Shown: positions 17,652 through 25,598 of the stretch, one piece after another
Layout of the letters: every line of letters starts with the position of its first letter
How positions within the stretch are numbered: the stretch's first letter is position 1
Assembly: GCF_000160075.2 (NCBI RefSeq)
Contig: NZ_KI535340.1
Coordinates: 124,001 to 188,000 of the forward strand
DNA: 64,000 nucleotides
Reading direction: 5' to 3'
From: Abiotrophia defectiva ATCC 49176
GTDB lineage: Bacteria; Bacillota; Bacilli; Lactobacillales; Aerococcaceae
Translations under genes and position numbers: made by a program
Notes under the pieces: model-generated
What the model was told of the DNA's origin: nothing
Database searches by the model: none
Seen by the model: only the letters and a program-made list of their open reading frames with translations

Positions 17652-18677
17652 TTAACGATTTGGTTTTTCAGGTACAGTGATTTCACCTTTGACGATTTTA
17701 GCTTTGTATTCTTCAACAGCTTTTTTAGCTTCAGGTGATAATTGGGCAGTCGTTAAGTCAACCCCGCCGTCTTTCAAGCCGTAAATAGTGTTACCAGATT
17801 TGAATTGACCTTCTTTGGTCTCTTGTGCGAACTTCTTAACCGCAGAGCCTACCCCTTTGAGTGTTGAAGCTAAAGTTAAGTGACGTTCTTTGCCATCTAC
17901 AGTGACTAGACCTTCTGCATCTTGGTCTAAGTCAACCCCGATAACATATACTTCACGTTTAGGATCGTTAGTTACGATATCCTTAGCTTCAGAGAAGACA
18001 CCGTTCCCGGTACCACCAGAAGCGTGGAAGATAACATCTGCACCACCTGAGTACATAGCAGCAGCTAATTGTTTCCCTTTAGCTGCATCAGCAAATGAAC
18101 CTGCGTATTGAACTTCAACTTTGATAGAAGGATCAACTGCTTTTACGCCTTCAACGAAACCAGCTTCAAAACGGTCAATAACGAAACCTTCGACCCCACC
18201 GATAAAACCAACTTGTTTGGTCTTAGTGGTCTTAGCAGCGGCTACCCCTGCTAAGAAAGCTGCTTCATTATCCTTGAAGGTCAAGGAAGCAACGTTTGGT
18301 AAGTCAACTACAGAGTCCACAATAGCAAAGTGCTTATCTGGGTATTGAGTGGCTGCTTCTTTGACTGCAGCTTCTAATTTATAACCAATCCCGAAGATTA
18401 AGGAGAAGTTTGCTTGGACTGCTGAGTTAAGGTTAGTCACATAGTCAGAGTCGCTATTGGATTGTAAGTAGTCATAGCCACCTACCCCTTTTTCTAACTT
18501 GTTTTCTTTACCGAATTGCTCAAGACCTTCCCAGGCGCTTTGGTTGAAGGACTTGTCGTCTACCCCACCTACGTCTGTGACAATCACTGCAGAAAAATCA
18601 GCCGCATTTACGGCAACAGGTGCTACCAAACTTGCTACTGTCAAGGCTGTAGCTGCTAATCCAAAAGCTTTCTTCAT
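17652..18677 (-). CDS. BMP-family nucleoside-binding protein, Sec signal but no lipobox
   Basis: 341 residues. The signal sequence (MKKAFGLAATALTVASLVAP, cleavage expected after VNA near residue 25) is followed by the BMP fold: VIVTDVGGVDDKSFNQSAWEGL, then GFIGGVEGFVIDRFEAGFVEG and HASGGTGNGVF. Gram-positive BMP proteins are normally lipoproteins; this one has no cysteine anywhere, so lipid anchoring at a cysteine is impossible. It may be released, or retained by another contact. It is the first gene of the importer operon with a strong promoter and downstream attenuator. Binding of purine or pyrimidine nucleosides is inferred from the family. Confidence 0.92.
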   Translation of the reverse strand: MKKAFGLAATALTVASLVAPVAVNAADFSAVIVTDVGGVDDKSFNQSAWEGLEQFGKENKLEKGVGGYDYLQSNSDSDYVTNLNSAVQANFSLIFGIGYKLEAAVKEAATQYPDKHFAIVDSVVDLPNVASLTFKDNEAAFLAGVAAAKTTKTKQVGFIGGVEGFVIDRFEAGFVEGVKAVDPSIKVEVQYAGSFADAAKGKQLAAAMYSGGADVIFHASGGTGNGVFSEAKDIVTNDPKREVYVIGVDLDQDAEGLVTVDGKERHLTLASTLKGVGSAVKKFAQETKEGQFKSGNTIYGLKDGGVDLTTAQLSPEAKKAVEEYKAKIVKGEITVPEKPNR

Positions 18678-18732
18678 TAAAACATCTCCTTTGAATATTT
18701 CTTACTCGTGAACTCGCTCTGAATTCCCTTAC

Positions 18733-18761
18733 ATTATATCATTATTAGGTCAATCTAGCAA
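18733..18761 (-). promoter_or_regulatory. Promoter of the nucleoside importer operon
   Basis: On the minus strand, -35 TTGCTA (18756-18761), a 17-base spacer and consensus -10 TATAAT (18733-18738), giving a leader of about 50 bases before the AAGGAG of the binding-protein gene. Confidence 0.75.
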
Positions 18762-18895
18762 GAAATTCTATGATGTTTTACTAAAACCATTCTCAATCGT
18801 TCGTATATTTTCATGAAAATGTCGCCCTAGTGCGCTAGATAGCCGAAAAGTCAACTAAATCTTGCTTAAAGCAAGGCAGTCTAAGCCCTAAAAGC

Positions 18896-18925
18896 ATAAA
18901 AAAAGCGAACCTTCTAAGTTCGCTT
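18896..18925 (-). terminator. Intrinsic terminator after the ECF S-component gene
   Basis: AGCGAAC (18904-18910) pairs with GTTCGCT (18918-18924); seven T residues follow on the minus strand. Confidence 0.85.
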
Positions 18926-18934
18926 CTTATAGGC

Positions 18935-19552
18935 TTAATGTTGTCCCTGACGCTTAGCCAGTTGTAAGGTCACTTGATAGAAAATTGGGGTTAGAATAGC
19001 TGCCACAAAAGCTTCCAAGATCCCGTTGGTCGCAATGATTCCCCCTAATAATTTCCAAAGGCCGGTCTGGTCTACCCCTTGAATGGTCATATAAGTTTCT
19101 TGCTTGAATAAAACCATAGCTCCTAAAACCAAGAAAGTATTGAGAAAACTACCACTAAAGCCAGCCAAGGCTCCCACTAGACGTGGATTTTTACTCCAAG
19201 ACTTGAAGACCACAATCAAACCGGCCAAAATCAATGGCATGAGCATACGTGGCAAGACGCTGACCATGACATCACTTAAGACTTGGGCATGAATTGGTGA
19301 CACAGGTGCAGTTAGGGCACGAATCCAAGAATTTAATCCCCAAGCCGTCCCAACCAAGACGCCCTCTTTCCAACCTAGCCAGAGAGTTGCTAAAATGACG
19401 GTAACATGGATGTAAGTAATGGATAAGACTGGGGTCGGAATGTTACCCAACATAGGCACCCATGATTGGATAATAATCAAGGCCACAAAGACACTTAATT
19501 TAACTAGTTGGTTGGTTTTATTTTGCGAACCATAGCGTTGATTTTGAGTCAT
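18935..19552 (-). CDS. ECF transporter substrate-binding S component, possibly pantothenate type (PanT-like)
   Basis: 205 residues, six hydrophobic segments, with an N-terminal helix followed by VPMLGNIPTPVLSITYIHVT, where the small-residue helix and the loop after it are typical of group II ECF S components. It needs the shared EcfAA'T module, which is not in the window. The pantothenate assignment comes from resemblance to the PanT-like family of Lactobacillales and is tentative. Its GGAGG site lies in the last codons of the upstream hesB-like gene, so both are on one transcript. Confidence 0.7.
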   Translation of the reverse strand: MTQNQRYGSQNKTNQLVKLSVFVALIIIQSWVPMLGNIPTPVLSITYIHVTVILATLWLGWKEGVLVGTAWGLNSWIRALTAPVSPIHAQVLSDVMVSVLPRMLMPLILAGLIVVFKSWSKNPRLVGALAGFSGSFLNTFLVLGAMVLFKQETYMTIQGVDQTGLWKLLGGIIATNGILEAFVAAILTPIFYQVTLQLAKRQGQH

Positions 19553-19555
19553 GTC

Positions 19556-19882
19556 TTAAGCCTCCTTCACTAGGGGATTGACAGCCACCCCATCTTTGAC
19601 AAAAATATAGGCCGGCTCACCATGACCCTCATCAAACTCAACCGACAAATCATGTCCATCGAAGAACCATTCGTCACGACTCTCAATATAGAAGAGCACG
19701 CCGTCTGCTTCATAAGTGACACCTGGTTCACTCGGGTAGTTGGTTTCCATAGCGAGGGAAAAGCCGCTGTTAATAGGGCTACAACCATAAACCTTGACTA
19801 AAAAACGTACGCCAGCCCCTTGGGGCAATCCTACTTCTTCCTTAAACCAAGCAACTGATGCTGGATCTACTTTTAATTCCAT
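19556..19882 (-). CDS. HesB/YadR/YfhF-family protein
   Basis: A 108-residue protein starting MELKVDPASVAWFKEEVG, with a conserved VYGCSPINSGFSLAM segment and an acidic C-terminus. It belongs to the HesB-like (FeS_biosyn) superfamily, but it carries a single cysteine (in YGCS) instead of the three of the A-type iron-sulfur scaffolds, so it should not be called an iron-sulfur carrier. Function unknown. AAGGAG lies before the ATG, and a TGCTATAAT extended -10 sits 34 bases upstream. Confidence 0.8.
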   Translation of the reverse strand: MELKVDPASVAWFKEEVGLPQGAGVRFLVKVYGCSPINSGFSLAMETNYPSEPGVTYEADGVLFYIESRDEWFFDGHDLSVEFDEGHGEPAYIFVKDGVAVNPLVKEA

Positions 19883-19915
19883 CCCTTACACTCCTTCTCT
19901 TGACTTGCTGTTTTT

Positions 19916-19943
19916 ATTATAGCATGGTCCTTGAGACAGGACC
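19916..19943 (-). promoter_or_regulatory. Extended -10 of the hesB-like gene overlapping a hairpin after liaR
   Basis: TGCTATAAT on the minus strand (19916-19924) is an extended -10 element. A hairpin of GGTCCT with AGGACC (19926-19931 and 19938-19943) lies just upstream, 12 bases beyond the liaR stop, but has no T-run. The hairpin may be a weak terminator for liaR. Confidence 0.5.
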
Positions 19944-19954
19944 TAACTAGGTGC

Positions 19955-20590
19955 TCACTGACCGTCCAAATGATGGTGAACCGCGTAAATAGCCGCCTGG
20001 GTCCGATCCTCCACTTCCAACTTGGTGAAGATATTGGAGACATGGGTCTTAACCGTTTTAAGGGTAATGACCAGTTCCTCGGCAATGGCTTGATTGGAGT
20101 AGCCTTGACCTATTAGACGTAATACATCCAACTCCCGATTAGTCAACTCATCATGAGGCTTAGGGCGCGCTTGGTCCAGTCGGTGCTCGATAATTTTCTC
20201 TGTCACGGCAGGTTCAATCACCTTATGCCCTTGATAGGTAGAACGGATGGCCTGGGCAATTTCAGCAGCAGACGAGGTCTTAAGTAAGTAGGAGCTAGCT
20301 CCCGCCTCCATGGCCGGATAGACCTTCTCATCATCTAGGAAGGAGGTCACAATAATAATCTTAGCTTGAGGCCAATCTGCCATAATTTTCTGAGTGGCTT
20401 CAATTCCATCCATGACATCCATGACTAAATCCATGAGGATAATGTCTGGTCGTAATTCAAGGGCCTTATGATAGCCTTCTAAGCCGTTACTGGCTTCCCC
20501 CACTACTTCCATGTCAGACTGAATCATTAAATATGATGAGACTCCTAGTCGGACCATTTCATGGTCGTCCACTAGTAATACCTTAATCAT
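19955..20590 (-). CDS. liaR: Cell-envelope stress response regulator LiaR/VraR
   Basis: 211-residue NarL-family regulator. The receiver has Asp8/Asp9 and phosphoacceptor Asp54 in DIILMDLVM; the C-terminal LuxR-type HTH reads LTNRELDVLRLIGQGYSNQA and then TVKTHVSNIFTKL. It follows liaS by 12 bases. In Firmicutes LiaFSR or VraTSR responds to lipid-II-targeting antibiotics and membrane damage; in enterococci changes in it affect daptomycin response. Confidence 0.94.
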   Translation of the reverse strand: MIKVLLVDDHEMVRLGVSSYLMIQSDMEVVGEASNGLEGYHKALELRPDIILMDLVMDVMDGIEATQKIMADWPQAKIIIVTSFLDDEKVYPAMEAGASSYLLKTSSAAEIAQAIRSTYQGHKVIEPAVTEKIIEHRLDQARPKPHDELTNRELDVLRLIGQGYSNQAIAEELVITLKTVKTHVSNIFTKLEVEDRTQAAIYAVHHHLDGQ

Positions 20591-20602
20591 CTACTTACCT
20601 CC

Positions 20603-21661
20603 TTAAAATCTAATAGGCAGGGAGATATCCAAAACAGTCCCCTTACCTGTCATACTGAGAATCTTACATTCGCCCCCAAGATTGGTCACCCGTTCTCGAA
20701 TATTACGCAAACCATAGGATCCGACCTTGTCAGCCTTATCCATGTCAAAGCCTAGGCCGTCATCCACAATTTTGAGCTGAGCCGAGCTCTCATCCACCTG
20801 GAGGTAGACCTCCAGACGGTTAGCTCTAGCGTGTCTTAAGGTATTAGAAATGGCTTCTTGTACAATGCGGAAGAGATGGTCCTCAATACCGGATTCCAAG
20901 CGCACATCGGCCAAGTCCCAGACAATCGTCGTCGGAATCTTGGTCTGGAGCTCAAGTAATAACTGTTCAATCCCCTGCTTAAGGGACCGATCTTCTAATC
21001 CAATCGGTCTCAAATGTAATAAGAGGGCTCGCATCTCAATTTGAGCCGTCGAAATAACTTTATCGACCCGAATAATTTGTTGGCGGATAGGTTCTGCAAT
21101 CTCAACCTGCTCTTGGTCTTTGATAGCTGAAAGCATCATGGTGGCTGCAAAGAGCTGCTGACTAACCGAATCATGAAGCTCCCGCGCAATCCGATGGCGT
21201 TCAGTCTCGATAATTTCTTCCTTGGTTTCTTCCCCTACGAAGGTTGGGGAAGCAGCAAAATCCTGCAGGTCTCTAGACAGCTGGACCAGCTTGTCACGGA
21301 TACGGTTGAGATCTGATGAAACCACACCACTATAATCGTACCAGGCGTGCAGCCCCTTGCCAGAATCCTTAAAAATAGGATGTTGATATTTTCCTAGCAA
21401 AAGCCAATTAATCTTAGCCCGAAGCTCCTCATAAGGGCCACTGAGGAAGAAGGTCAGGAAACCCGATACTACTAAGGCAATACTGAAGTTAGCCCCTACT
21501 AAGACCAGATAAAATGGAATTTGGAACCAGGTCAACTCCCAGAGACTAGCCAAACTCAAGGTCTGGAAGACGTAGACTTGAAGACCCACCATGATGGTTG
21601 TAATGGCCAAATTAACCAAGAGTTGATAGAGGAAGAGACGGCGCCATAAATGTAGGTTCAT
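20603..21661 (-). CDS. liaS: Cell-envelope stress histidine kinase LiaS/VraS
   Basis: 352 residues. Two N-terminal membrane helices (about 11-34 and 48-73) with a very short external loop, as expected for an intramembrane-sensing kinase. The HisKA_3 box ERHRIARELHDSVSQQLFA contains His163. The HATPase domain has QEAISNTLRHARA and DDGLGFD, then GSYGLRNIRERV. It overlaps liaF by four bases and precedes liaR, the standard liaFSR order. Confidence 0.94.
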   Translation of the reverse strand: MNLHLWRRLFLYQLLVNLAITTIMVGLQVYVFQTLSLASLWELTWFQIPFYLVLVGANFSIALVVSGFLTFFLSGPYEELRAKINWLLLGKYQHPIFKDSGKGLHAWYDYSGVVSSDLNRIRDKLVQLSRDLQDFAASPTFVGEETKEEIIETERHRIARELHDSVSQQLFAATMMLSAIKDQEQVEIAEPIRQQIIRVDKVISTAQIEMRALLLHLRPIGLEDRSLKQGIEQLLLELQTKIPTTIVWDLADVRLESGIEDHLFRIVQEAISNTLRHARANRLEVYLQVDESSAQLKIVDDGLGFDMDKADKVGSYGLRNIRERVTNLGGECKILSMTGKGTVLDISLPIRF

Positions 21662-22410
21662 AGCACAATCACCTCCACTTCACCAAAGCCAACAGAAATC
21701 ATGATATTGAGACGACGTGGCGTTGCGGCATATCCCGCAGTCTCCCAACGAAAGTTTTCCCCTACTAAGGAATAGCTTTGGTTCTCGAAGACCACCGCAC
21801 CTGATACAGCTGAGATATTGAGCCGGAAACCTACATCACGCGGAATAATCAGCCGCGTACGGCCAAATAATTTACGAATGACAATGGTCGATTGTTCCGG
21901 TGGTAGGAGGGTATTGCCCAAGTCGACAATGGAGCTCCCCCCTAAGAAGACAATATTGATATCATCCCATTCATAATAGTTGGTTTTAGATTCCATAGAG
22001 GCAATCAGGGATTCACGCTTGATTAGGGTCCGCTGGCCGCTCTGAGGTTGAATTAACTTAACCCCATGATAGGCTTCCTTGGAACCACCGAAGGGATGGA
22101 GTAGTGACTCTCCCCAAACTAGGAACTCATTGCCGTTAGGTCCCCGGAAGAGCCAATAAAAGAGCACCAAGACCAAGAGCACTAGCCAGATAGACTGAGT
22201 CATAAAAATGGCTACGAAGAAACTCGTCAAGGCCAAAACCAGGATCATGCCCCTGAAAATTCCGATTGGGATGTAGACACTGGCGACTAGCAAGACTAGG
22301 CTGCCTAAAAACAAGAGAAAGGTGACGCCCCGCCCCATGAGTTCAAAGACCAAGGCTGTCCCAGCCAAAGCCAAAATCTGGAAAATATGGCGCTTTAAAA
22401 AAGCTATCAT
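21658..22410 (-). CDS. liaF: LiaF, inhibitor/partner of the LiaRS system
   Basis: 250 residues. The N-terminal half has about four membrane segments (residues 5-105). The C-terminal half is the beta-rich LiaF domain (about 135-250), with TNYYEWDDINIVFLGGSSIV and LFGRTRLIIPRDVGFRLNIS, resembling a cell-wall-active antibiotic response domain. In Bacillus LiaF keeps LiaS silent without stress. AAGGAGG precedes the ATG. No liaI/liaH-like genes are adjacent. Confidence 0.92.
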   Translation of the reverse strand: MIAFLKRHIFQILALAGTALVFELMGRGVTFLLFLGSLVLLVASVYIPIGIFRGMILVLALTSFFVAIFMTQSIWLVLLVLVLFYWLFRGPNGNEFLVWGESLLHPFGGSKEAYHGVKLIQPQSGQRTLIKRESLIASMESKTNYYEWDDINIVFLGGSSIVDLGNTLLPPEQSTIVIRKLFGRTRLIIPRDVGFRLNISAVSGAVVFENQSYSLVGENFRWETAGYAATPRRLNIMISVGFGEVEVIVL

Positions 22411-22443
22411 CTGTCCGTCCTCCTTTCTTAGCTTACGCTTCTT

Positions 22444-22472
22444 ATTATAAACAATTTTAAGCCATAGGAAAA
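22444..22472 (-). promoter_or_regulatory. Promoter of liaFSR
   Basis: On the minus strand, perfect -10 TATAAT (22444-22449), a 17-base spacer and a weak -35 TTTTCC (22467-22472). A poor -35 with an excellent -10 fits an activator-dependent promoter, consistent with LiaR autoregulation, but I found no clear LiaR box. Confidence 0.6.
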
Positions 22473-22518
22473 CCCTTAACCCCCATCACCTAGGAAAAGC
22501 TGCTCCATAATTCGGCAT

Positions 22519-22553
22519 AAAGAAAAGAGGCTAGCATCTCATACTAGCCTCTA
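22519..22553 (-). terminator. Intrinsic terminator of greA
   Basis: GAGGCTAG (22527-22534) pairs with CTAGCCTC (22544-22551), followed on the minus strand by TTTTCTTT. Confidence 0.85.
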
Positions 22554-22559
22554 AGCAAG

Positions 22560-23039
22560 TTAATTTTTCTCAATTTTGGTAATCTTCAAATCGAAGGAAC
22601 CGCCTGGAGTTTCCACTGTTACGACATCCCCTAATTTTTTACCAATAATTGCCTTAGCAATTGGTGAATCATTAGAGATTTTGGCTTCTAATGGATCTGC
22701 TTCAGCAGAACCCACAATGGTATACGACTCTTCGTCACTACCTGGCAATTCAATGAAGCTTACCGTACGACCTAAGGTTACTACATCATCTGCCACATCA
22801 CGATCATCAATGATTTGCGCAAAACGAATCATTTTTTCAATGACAGAGATGCGGCCTTCAACGAAGGCTTGTTCGTCCTTAGCTGCATCGTACTCTGAGT
22901 TTTCAGATAAGTCACCGTATGAACGGGCAATCTTAATACGCTCGATAATCTCCTTACGTTTATTAACTTTTAAATCTTCCAATTCAGCCTCTAATTTGGC
23001 TTTCCCTTCCAGGGTCATTGGGTATACTTTTTCTTCCAT
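22560..23039 (-). CDS. greA: Transcription elongation factor GreA
   Basis: 159 residues, standard length. The N-terminal coiled coil (about 8-75) contains [20 protein letters not shown], whose acidic tip residues stimulate RNA cleavage by backtracked RNA polymerase. The C-terminal FKBP-like domain ends [11 protein letters not shown]. It is transcribed from its own promoter (23163-23191) with a leader of about 115 bases that holds a strong hairpin. Confidence 0.96.
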   Translation of the reverse strand: MEEKVYPMTLEGKAKLEAELEDLKVNKRKEIIERIKIARSYGDLSENSEYDAAKDEQAFVEGRISVIEKMIRFAQIIDDRDVADDVVTLGRTVSFIELPGSDEESYTIVGSAEADPLEAKISNDSPIAKAIIGKKLGDVVTVETPGGSFDLKITKIEKN

Positions 23040-23107
23040 ATACGTCTTAACTCCTTATTTTTAATGGATAGATGCTTCTCGTCCCCCCATGAGAAACAAA
23101 ATAACAC

Positions 23108-23136
23108 GAGCGAATTGGCCTTACGCCAACTCACTC
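23108..23136 (-). ncRNA. Hairpin in the greA leader (possible attenuator)
   Basis: On the minus strand a 12-bp stem with a few G-U pairs (outer GAG/CTC, inner TTGGC/GCCAA, 5-base loop) is followed by GTGTTATTTTGTTTCTC, a loose T-rich tail. It lies between the greA promoter and the greA start, so it is either a terminator for the upstream udk gene or a premature-termination site in the greA leader. Confidence 0.55.
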
Positions 23137-23162
23137 GGTCTTGCCTCTGTCAGAACAGAAAT

Positions 23163-23191
23163 AATATAACACTATCTTGGTCATTTAGCAA
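23163..23191 (-). promoter_or_regulatory. Promoter of greA
   Basis: On the minus strand, -35 TTGCTA (23186-23191), a 17-base spacer and -10 TATATT (23163-23168). Confidence 0.65.
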
Positions 23192-23237
23192 TCATAATTT
23201 GATAGTTAGGCATAAAAATTCATAGAGCATCTTTTGC

Positions 23238-23888
23238 TTAGGCTTCTTGTTTGGCTTCGAGAGCCTTGCCTTGTAGGATAGAATGAATCTTGGTGGCTAA
23301 AAGATCAATCGCCACTTGGTTATAGCCCCCTTCTGGGACAATAATATCGGCGTAACGCTTGGTTGGCTCAATAAATTGGTGGTGCATTGGCTTAACCACG
23401 TCCACATATTGGTTAATAACCGATTCTACTGAACGGCCACGCTCTTTAATATCGCGGAGAATCCGGCGGGCCAAACGAATATCGTCATCGGTATCAACAT
23501 AGACCTTAATATCCATCAAGTCGCGCAGGCGCGGATCTTCCAGAATGAGGATTCCTTCCACGATAATGACATCCTTAGATTCTTGATGAATGACTTCACT
23601 GCTACGCGTGTGGTTGGCAAAGTCATAAACCGGTTTATCAATGGCTTCCCCTGCTAAAAGTCGATTGAGATCGGCCACGAATAAATCCGTGTCGAAAGCC
23701 AATGGATGGTCATAGTTGGTTTTAAGTCTTTCTTCAAAAGGTAGGTGCGATTGGTCCTTATAGTAGAAGTCATGTTGGAGCATCATGACAGATAAATCGG
23801 CGAAAATCTCCATGAGTTTCATACTAACACTGGATTTTCCACTCCCGGACCCCCCGGTTACGCCAATTACAATCGGACGATTTGACAT
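23238..23888 (-). CDS. udk: Uridine kinase
   Basis: Phosphorylates uridine and cytidine with GTP or ATP in pyrimidine salvage. 216 residues with the P-loop [12 protein letters not shown] at 9-20, the nucleoside-binding YDHPLAFD, and the [20 protein letters not shown] lid segment. It follows mltG after 23 bases, the common mltG-udk-greA order in Lactobacillales. With the nucleoside importer upstream it completes uptake and salvage of pyrimidine nucleosides. Confidence 0.96.
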   Translation of the reverse strand: MSNRPIVIGVTGGSGSGKSSVSMKLMEIFADLSVMMLQHDFYYKDQSHLPFEERLKTNYDHPLAFDTDLFVADLNRLLAGEAIDKPVYDFANHTRSSEVIHQESKDVIIVEGILILEDPRLRDLMDIKVYVDTDDDIRLARRILRDIKERGRSVESVINQYVDVVKPMHHQFIEPTKRYADIIVPEGGYNQVAIDLLATKIHSILQGKALEAKQEA

Positions 23889-23911
23889 ACTATTTTCCCC
23901 TCATTCTATTC

Positions 23912-25087
23912 TTATTCTGTTTCGCTTGATGATAGGCTTGATTCTTGACCGCTATTCTTATTGACATACTTAGCAACTAGGGCTTCATGTTCTTCCAAGG
24001 TTGTCGCATAGTAGACATTCCCGGTCTCGATATCCGCTACAAAGTAGAAGTAGTCTGAGGCTGTTGGATAAATGGCAGCCTGAATGGCACTGAGACTTGG
24101 GCTATTGTAGGGCCCTGGTCCTAAGCCCGTATGCTTATACAGGTTGTATGGTGAGTCCACTTCAGTATCCTTAATGGTCACCAGTTCCTTGTGTTCACCT
24201 AAGGCATAGAGGACGGTAATATCGGATTGCAGTGGCATATCGTTGTTCATACGGTTATAGAAGACACCAGAGATGAGCTTGCGATCTTCATCTGTGACCC
24301 CTTCCTTCTCTATGATAGAAGCTAAGGTCAAGATTTGATGGAAACTTAAGCTAGTATTGCCCATATCTTCCTTGAGTTTTTGGTATTCAAGGTTCATCTT
24401 ACCCACCATTTGTTTAATCAGGTCTTTAACATTGGTACCAGCGATATAGTCATAGGTTGCCGGATAGAGGTAACCTTCTAACTTATATTTGAGCCCTTCT
24501 ACCCCATCCAAACCTGAAATTAAGCTCGGATATTGAGATTTTAACTCTTCGATGAAGCTAGCATCATTAGCAGTTGCTAAGAAATCAGCTGCCTTAATTG
24601 GGGTGTTTTCTTCCACCATTTGGGCAATTTGTTCCAGTTGCATACCTTCAACAACGGTTAGTTTGGTATCCACATCGACTTCGATCGGTTTACCACCCTT
24701 TTGAAGGGTTGCAATAATGGTATCGGCATCCATGGAAGGACTTAAGTCATAGTGACCAGCTTGGAGACCATTGACACTTTTGGCCTTCATATAGAAGCTA
24801 AAGATATCGGCATTCTTAATTAAGCCCTGAGACTTAAGTAAGCGCGCAATGTCCTTACTGCTAGAACCAATCGGAATCGTTACTTGCACAGCCTCTGTCT
24901 TTTGGTTGTTAACTGCCTTTAGGGAATCGTTATAGTACCAGAAGCAACCTAAACCTACAACTAAGGCCAAGGCAACTAATCCTAAGATAATGTATTTGAC
25001 GATGCGTTGGGTCATCAATTCTTCTTTTACCTGATGATCTTCCTTAAGTTCCGCATCTTGTTTGACTTTGTCCCAATCTACTTTCAC
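23912..25087 (-). CDS. mltG: Endolytic murein transglycosylase MltG
   Basis: 391 residues from the chosen start: a cytoplasmic tail of about 25, one membrane helix (about 30-50), the LysM-like domain (VTIPIGSSSKDIARLLKSQG), then the catalytic domain with ILTLASIIEKEGVTDEDRKL, whose first Glu after SII is the catalytic residue, and SPYNLYKHTGLGPGPYNSPS. It cuts nascent glycan strands near the membrane. I choose the GTG at 25085-25087 because AAGGAGG lies seven bases upstream; the frame also opens at a TTG (25118-25120), but that codon has no ribosome site and sits close behind the -10. Confidence 0.94.
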   Translation of the reverse strand: MKVDWDKVKQDAELKEDHQVKEELMTQRIVKYIILGLVALALVVGLGCFWYYNDSLKAVNNQKTEAVQVTIPIGSSSKDIARLLKSQGLIKNADIFSFYMKAKSVNGLQAGHYDLSPSMDADTIIATLQKGGKPIEVDVDTKLTVVEGMQLEQIAQMVEENTPIKAADFLATANDASFIEELKSQYPSLISGLDGVEGLKYKLEGYLYPATYDYIAGTNVKDLIKQMVGKMNLEYQKLKEDMGNTSLSFHQILTLASIIEKEGVTDEDRKLISGVFYNRMNNDMPLQSDITVLYALGEHKELVTIKDTEVDSPYNLYKHTGLGPGPYNSPSLSAIQAAIYPTASDYFYFVADIETGNVYYATTLEEHEALVAKYVNKNSGQESSLSSSETE

Positions 25088-25132
25088 TGAGGAACCTCCT
25101 TCGCTATGTGATAGATTCAATATATCCTATGC

Positions 25133-25138
25133 ATTATA
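25133..25138 (-). promoter_or_regulatory. -10 element of mltG
   Basis: TATAAT on the minus strand (25133-25138), 45 bases before the GTG start of mltG. The -35 at 17 bases is poor (TGGCTA). Confidence 0.5.
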
Positions 25139-25139
25139 T

Positions 25140-25432
25140 CAATTTTTCTGTTAAATAGCCATTATTATCCCTTTACAAGTCGGTTAAGCTACTTCCTTTT
25201 ATTTGTAAACCAAGGATAGACAAGGAAGAGGTCAATAGAATAGTTTGAATATCAAAATATTTCATAGTTCAATAAAGTAATACCTCGCATTCGAGATTTT
25301 TGATGTATAATAAAGTTAGCAACTTTCGTATATTTCGTTTTTTTATCAAACTCTTCCTTATTGATACTATAGGGTTTTTGTTTTTATTAACCAATTTCTA
25401 ATTCTAAATTTAAAATTTTCATCAAACTATAT
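25140..25432. other. AT-rich divergent spacer without a recognisable gene
   Basis: About 290 bases between the mltG promoter and the promoter of the secreted-protein gene. I see no credible ORF with a ribosome site and no known RNA motif, only A/T-rich DNA with short imperfect inverted repeats such as TTGAA and TTCAA around 25245-25273. Confidence 0.5.
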
Positions 25433-25461
25433 TTGCCTTTGAATTTTATTTTTGCTATAAT
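25433..25461 (+). promoter_or_regulatory. Extended -10 promoter of the secreted CAP-like protein gene
   Basis: -35 TTGCCT (25433-25438), a 17-base spacer and -10 TATAAT (25456-25461) preceded by TGC, an extended -10. A strong promoter, in line with a highly expressed surface or secreted product. Confidence 0.8.
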
Positions 25462-25467
25462 CGTCTA

Positions 25468-25598
25468 CAGTGTTGGAAATCCGTATTGAAACTGAAACAT
25501 TGGACACAAAAATGTTAGGGGCGTTCAATGGCTTTGGTTTTCTCGGCAGGACGACCAACATCTAAAATAAACTCTATATTGAGAGGGGAAAACTACCT
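25468..25598 (+). promoter_or_regulatory. Structured 130-base leader of the secreted protein gene
   Basis: From the expected transcription start to the ATG. TGTTGG (25471-25476) can pair with CCAACA (25555-25560), closing about 80 bases that contain AACATT/AATGTT and other short helices. GAGAGGGG before the ATG is the ribosome site. It does not match riboswitch classes I know by heart; this is a leader with possible closing stem, not a proven element. Confidence 0.4.

Noticed and set aside
25120-25120. TTG start of mltG 11 codons upstream of the GTG
   Set aside because: No ribosome site precedes it and it lies only about a dozen bases behind the -10 element; the GTG at 25087 has AAGGAGG at ideal spacing.
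25468-25598. c-di-AMP (ydaO-type) riboswitch before the secreted-protein gene
   Set aside because: A few bases such as GAAATCCG recall conserved blocks, but the ordered conserved segments of that class are absent.
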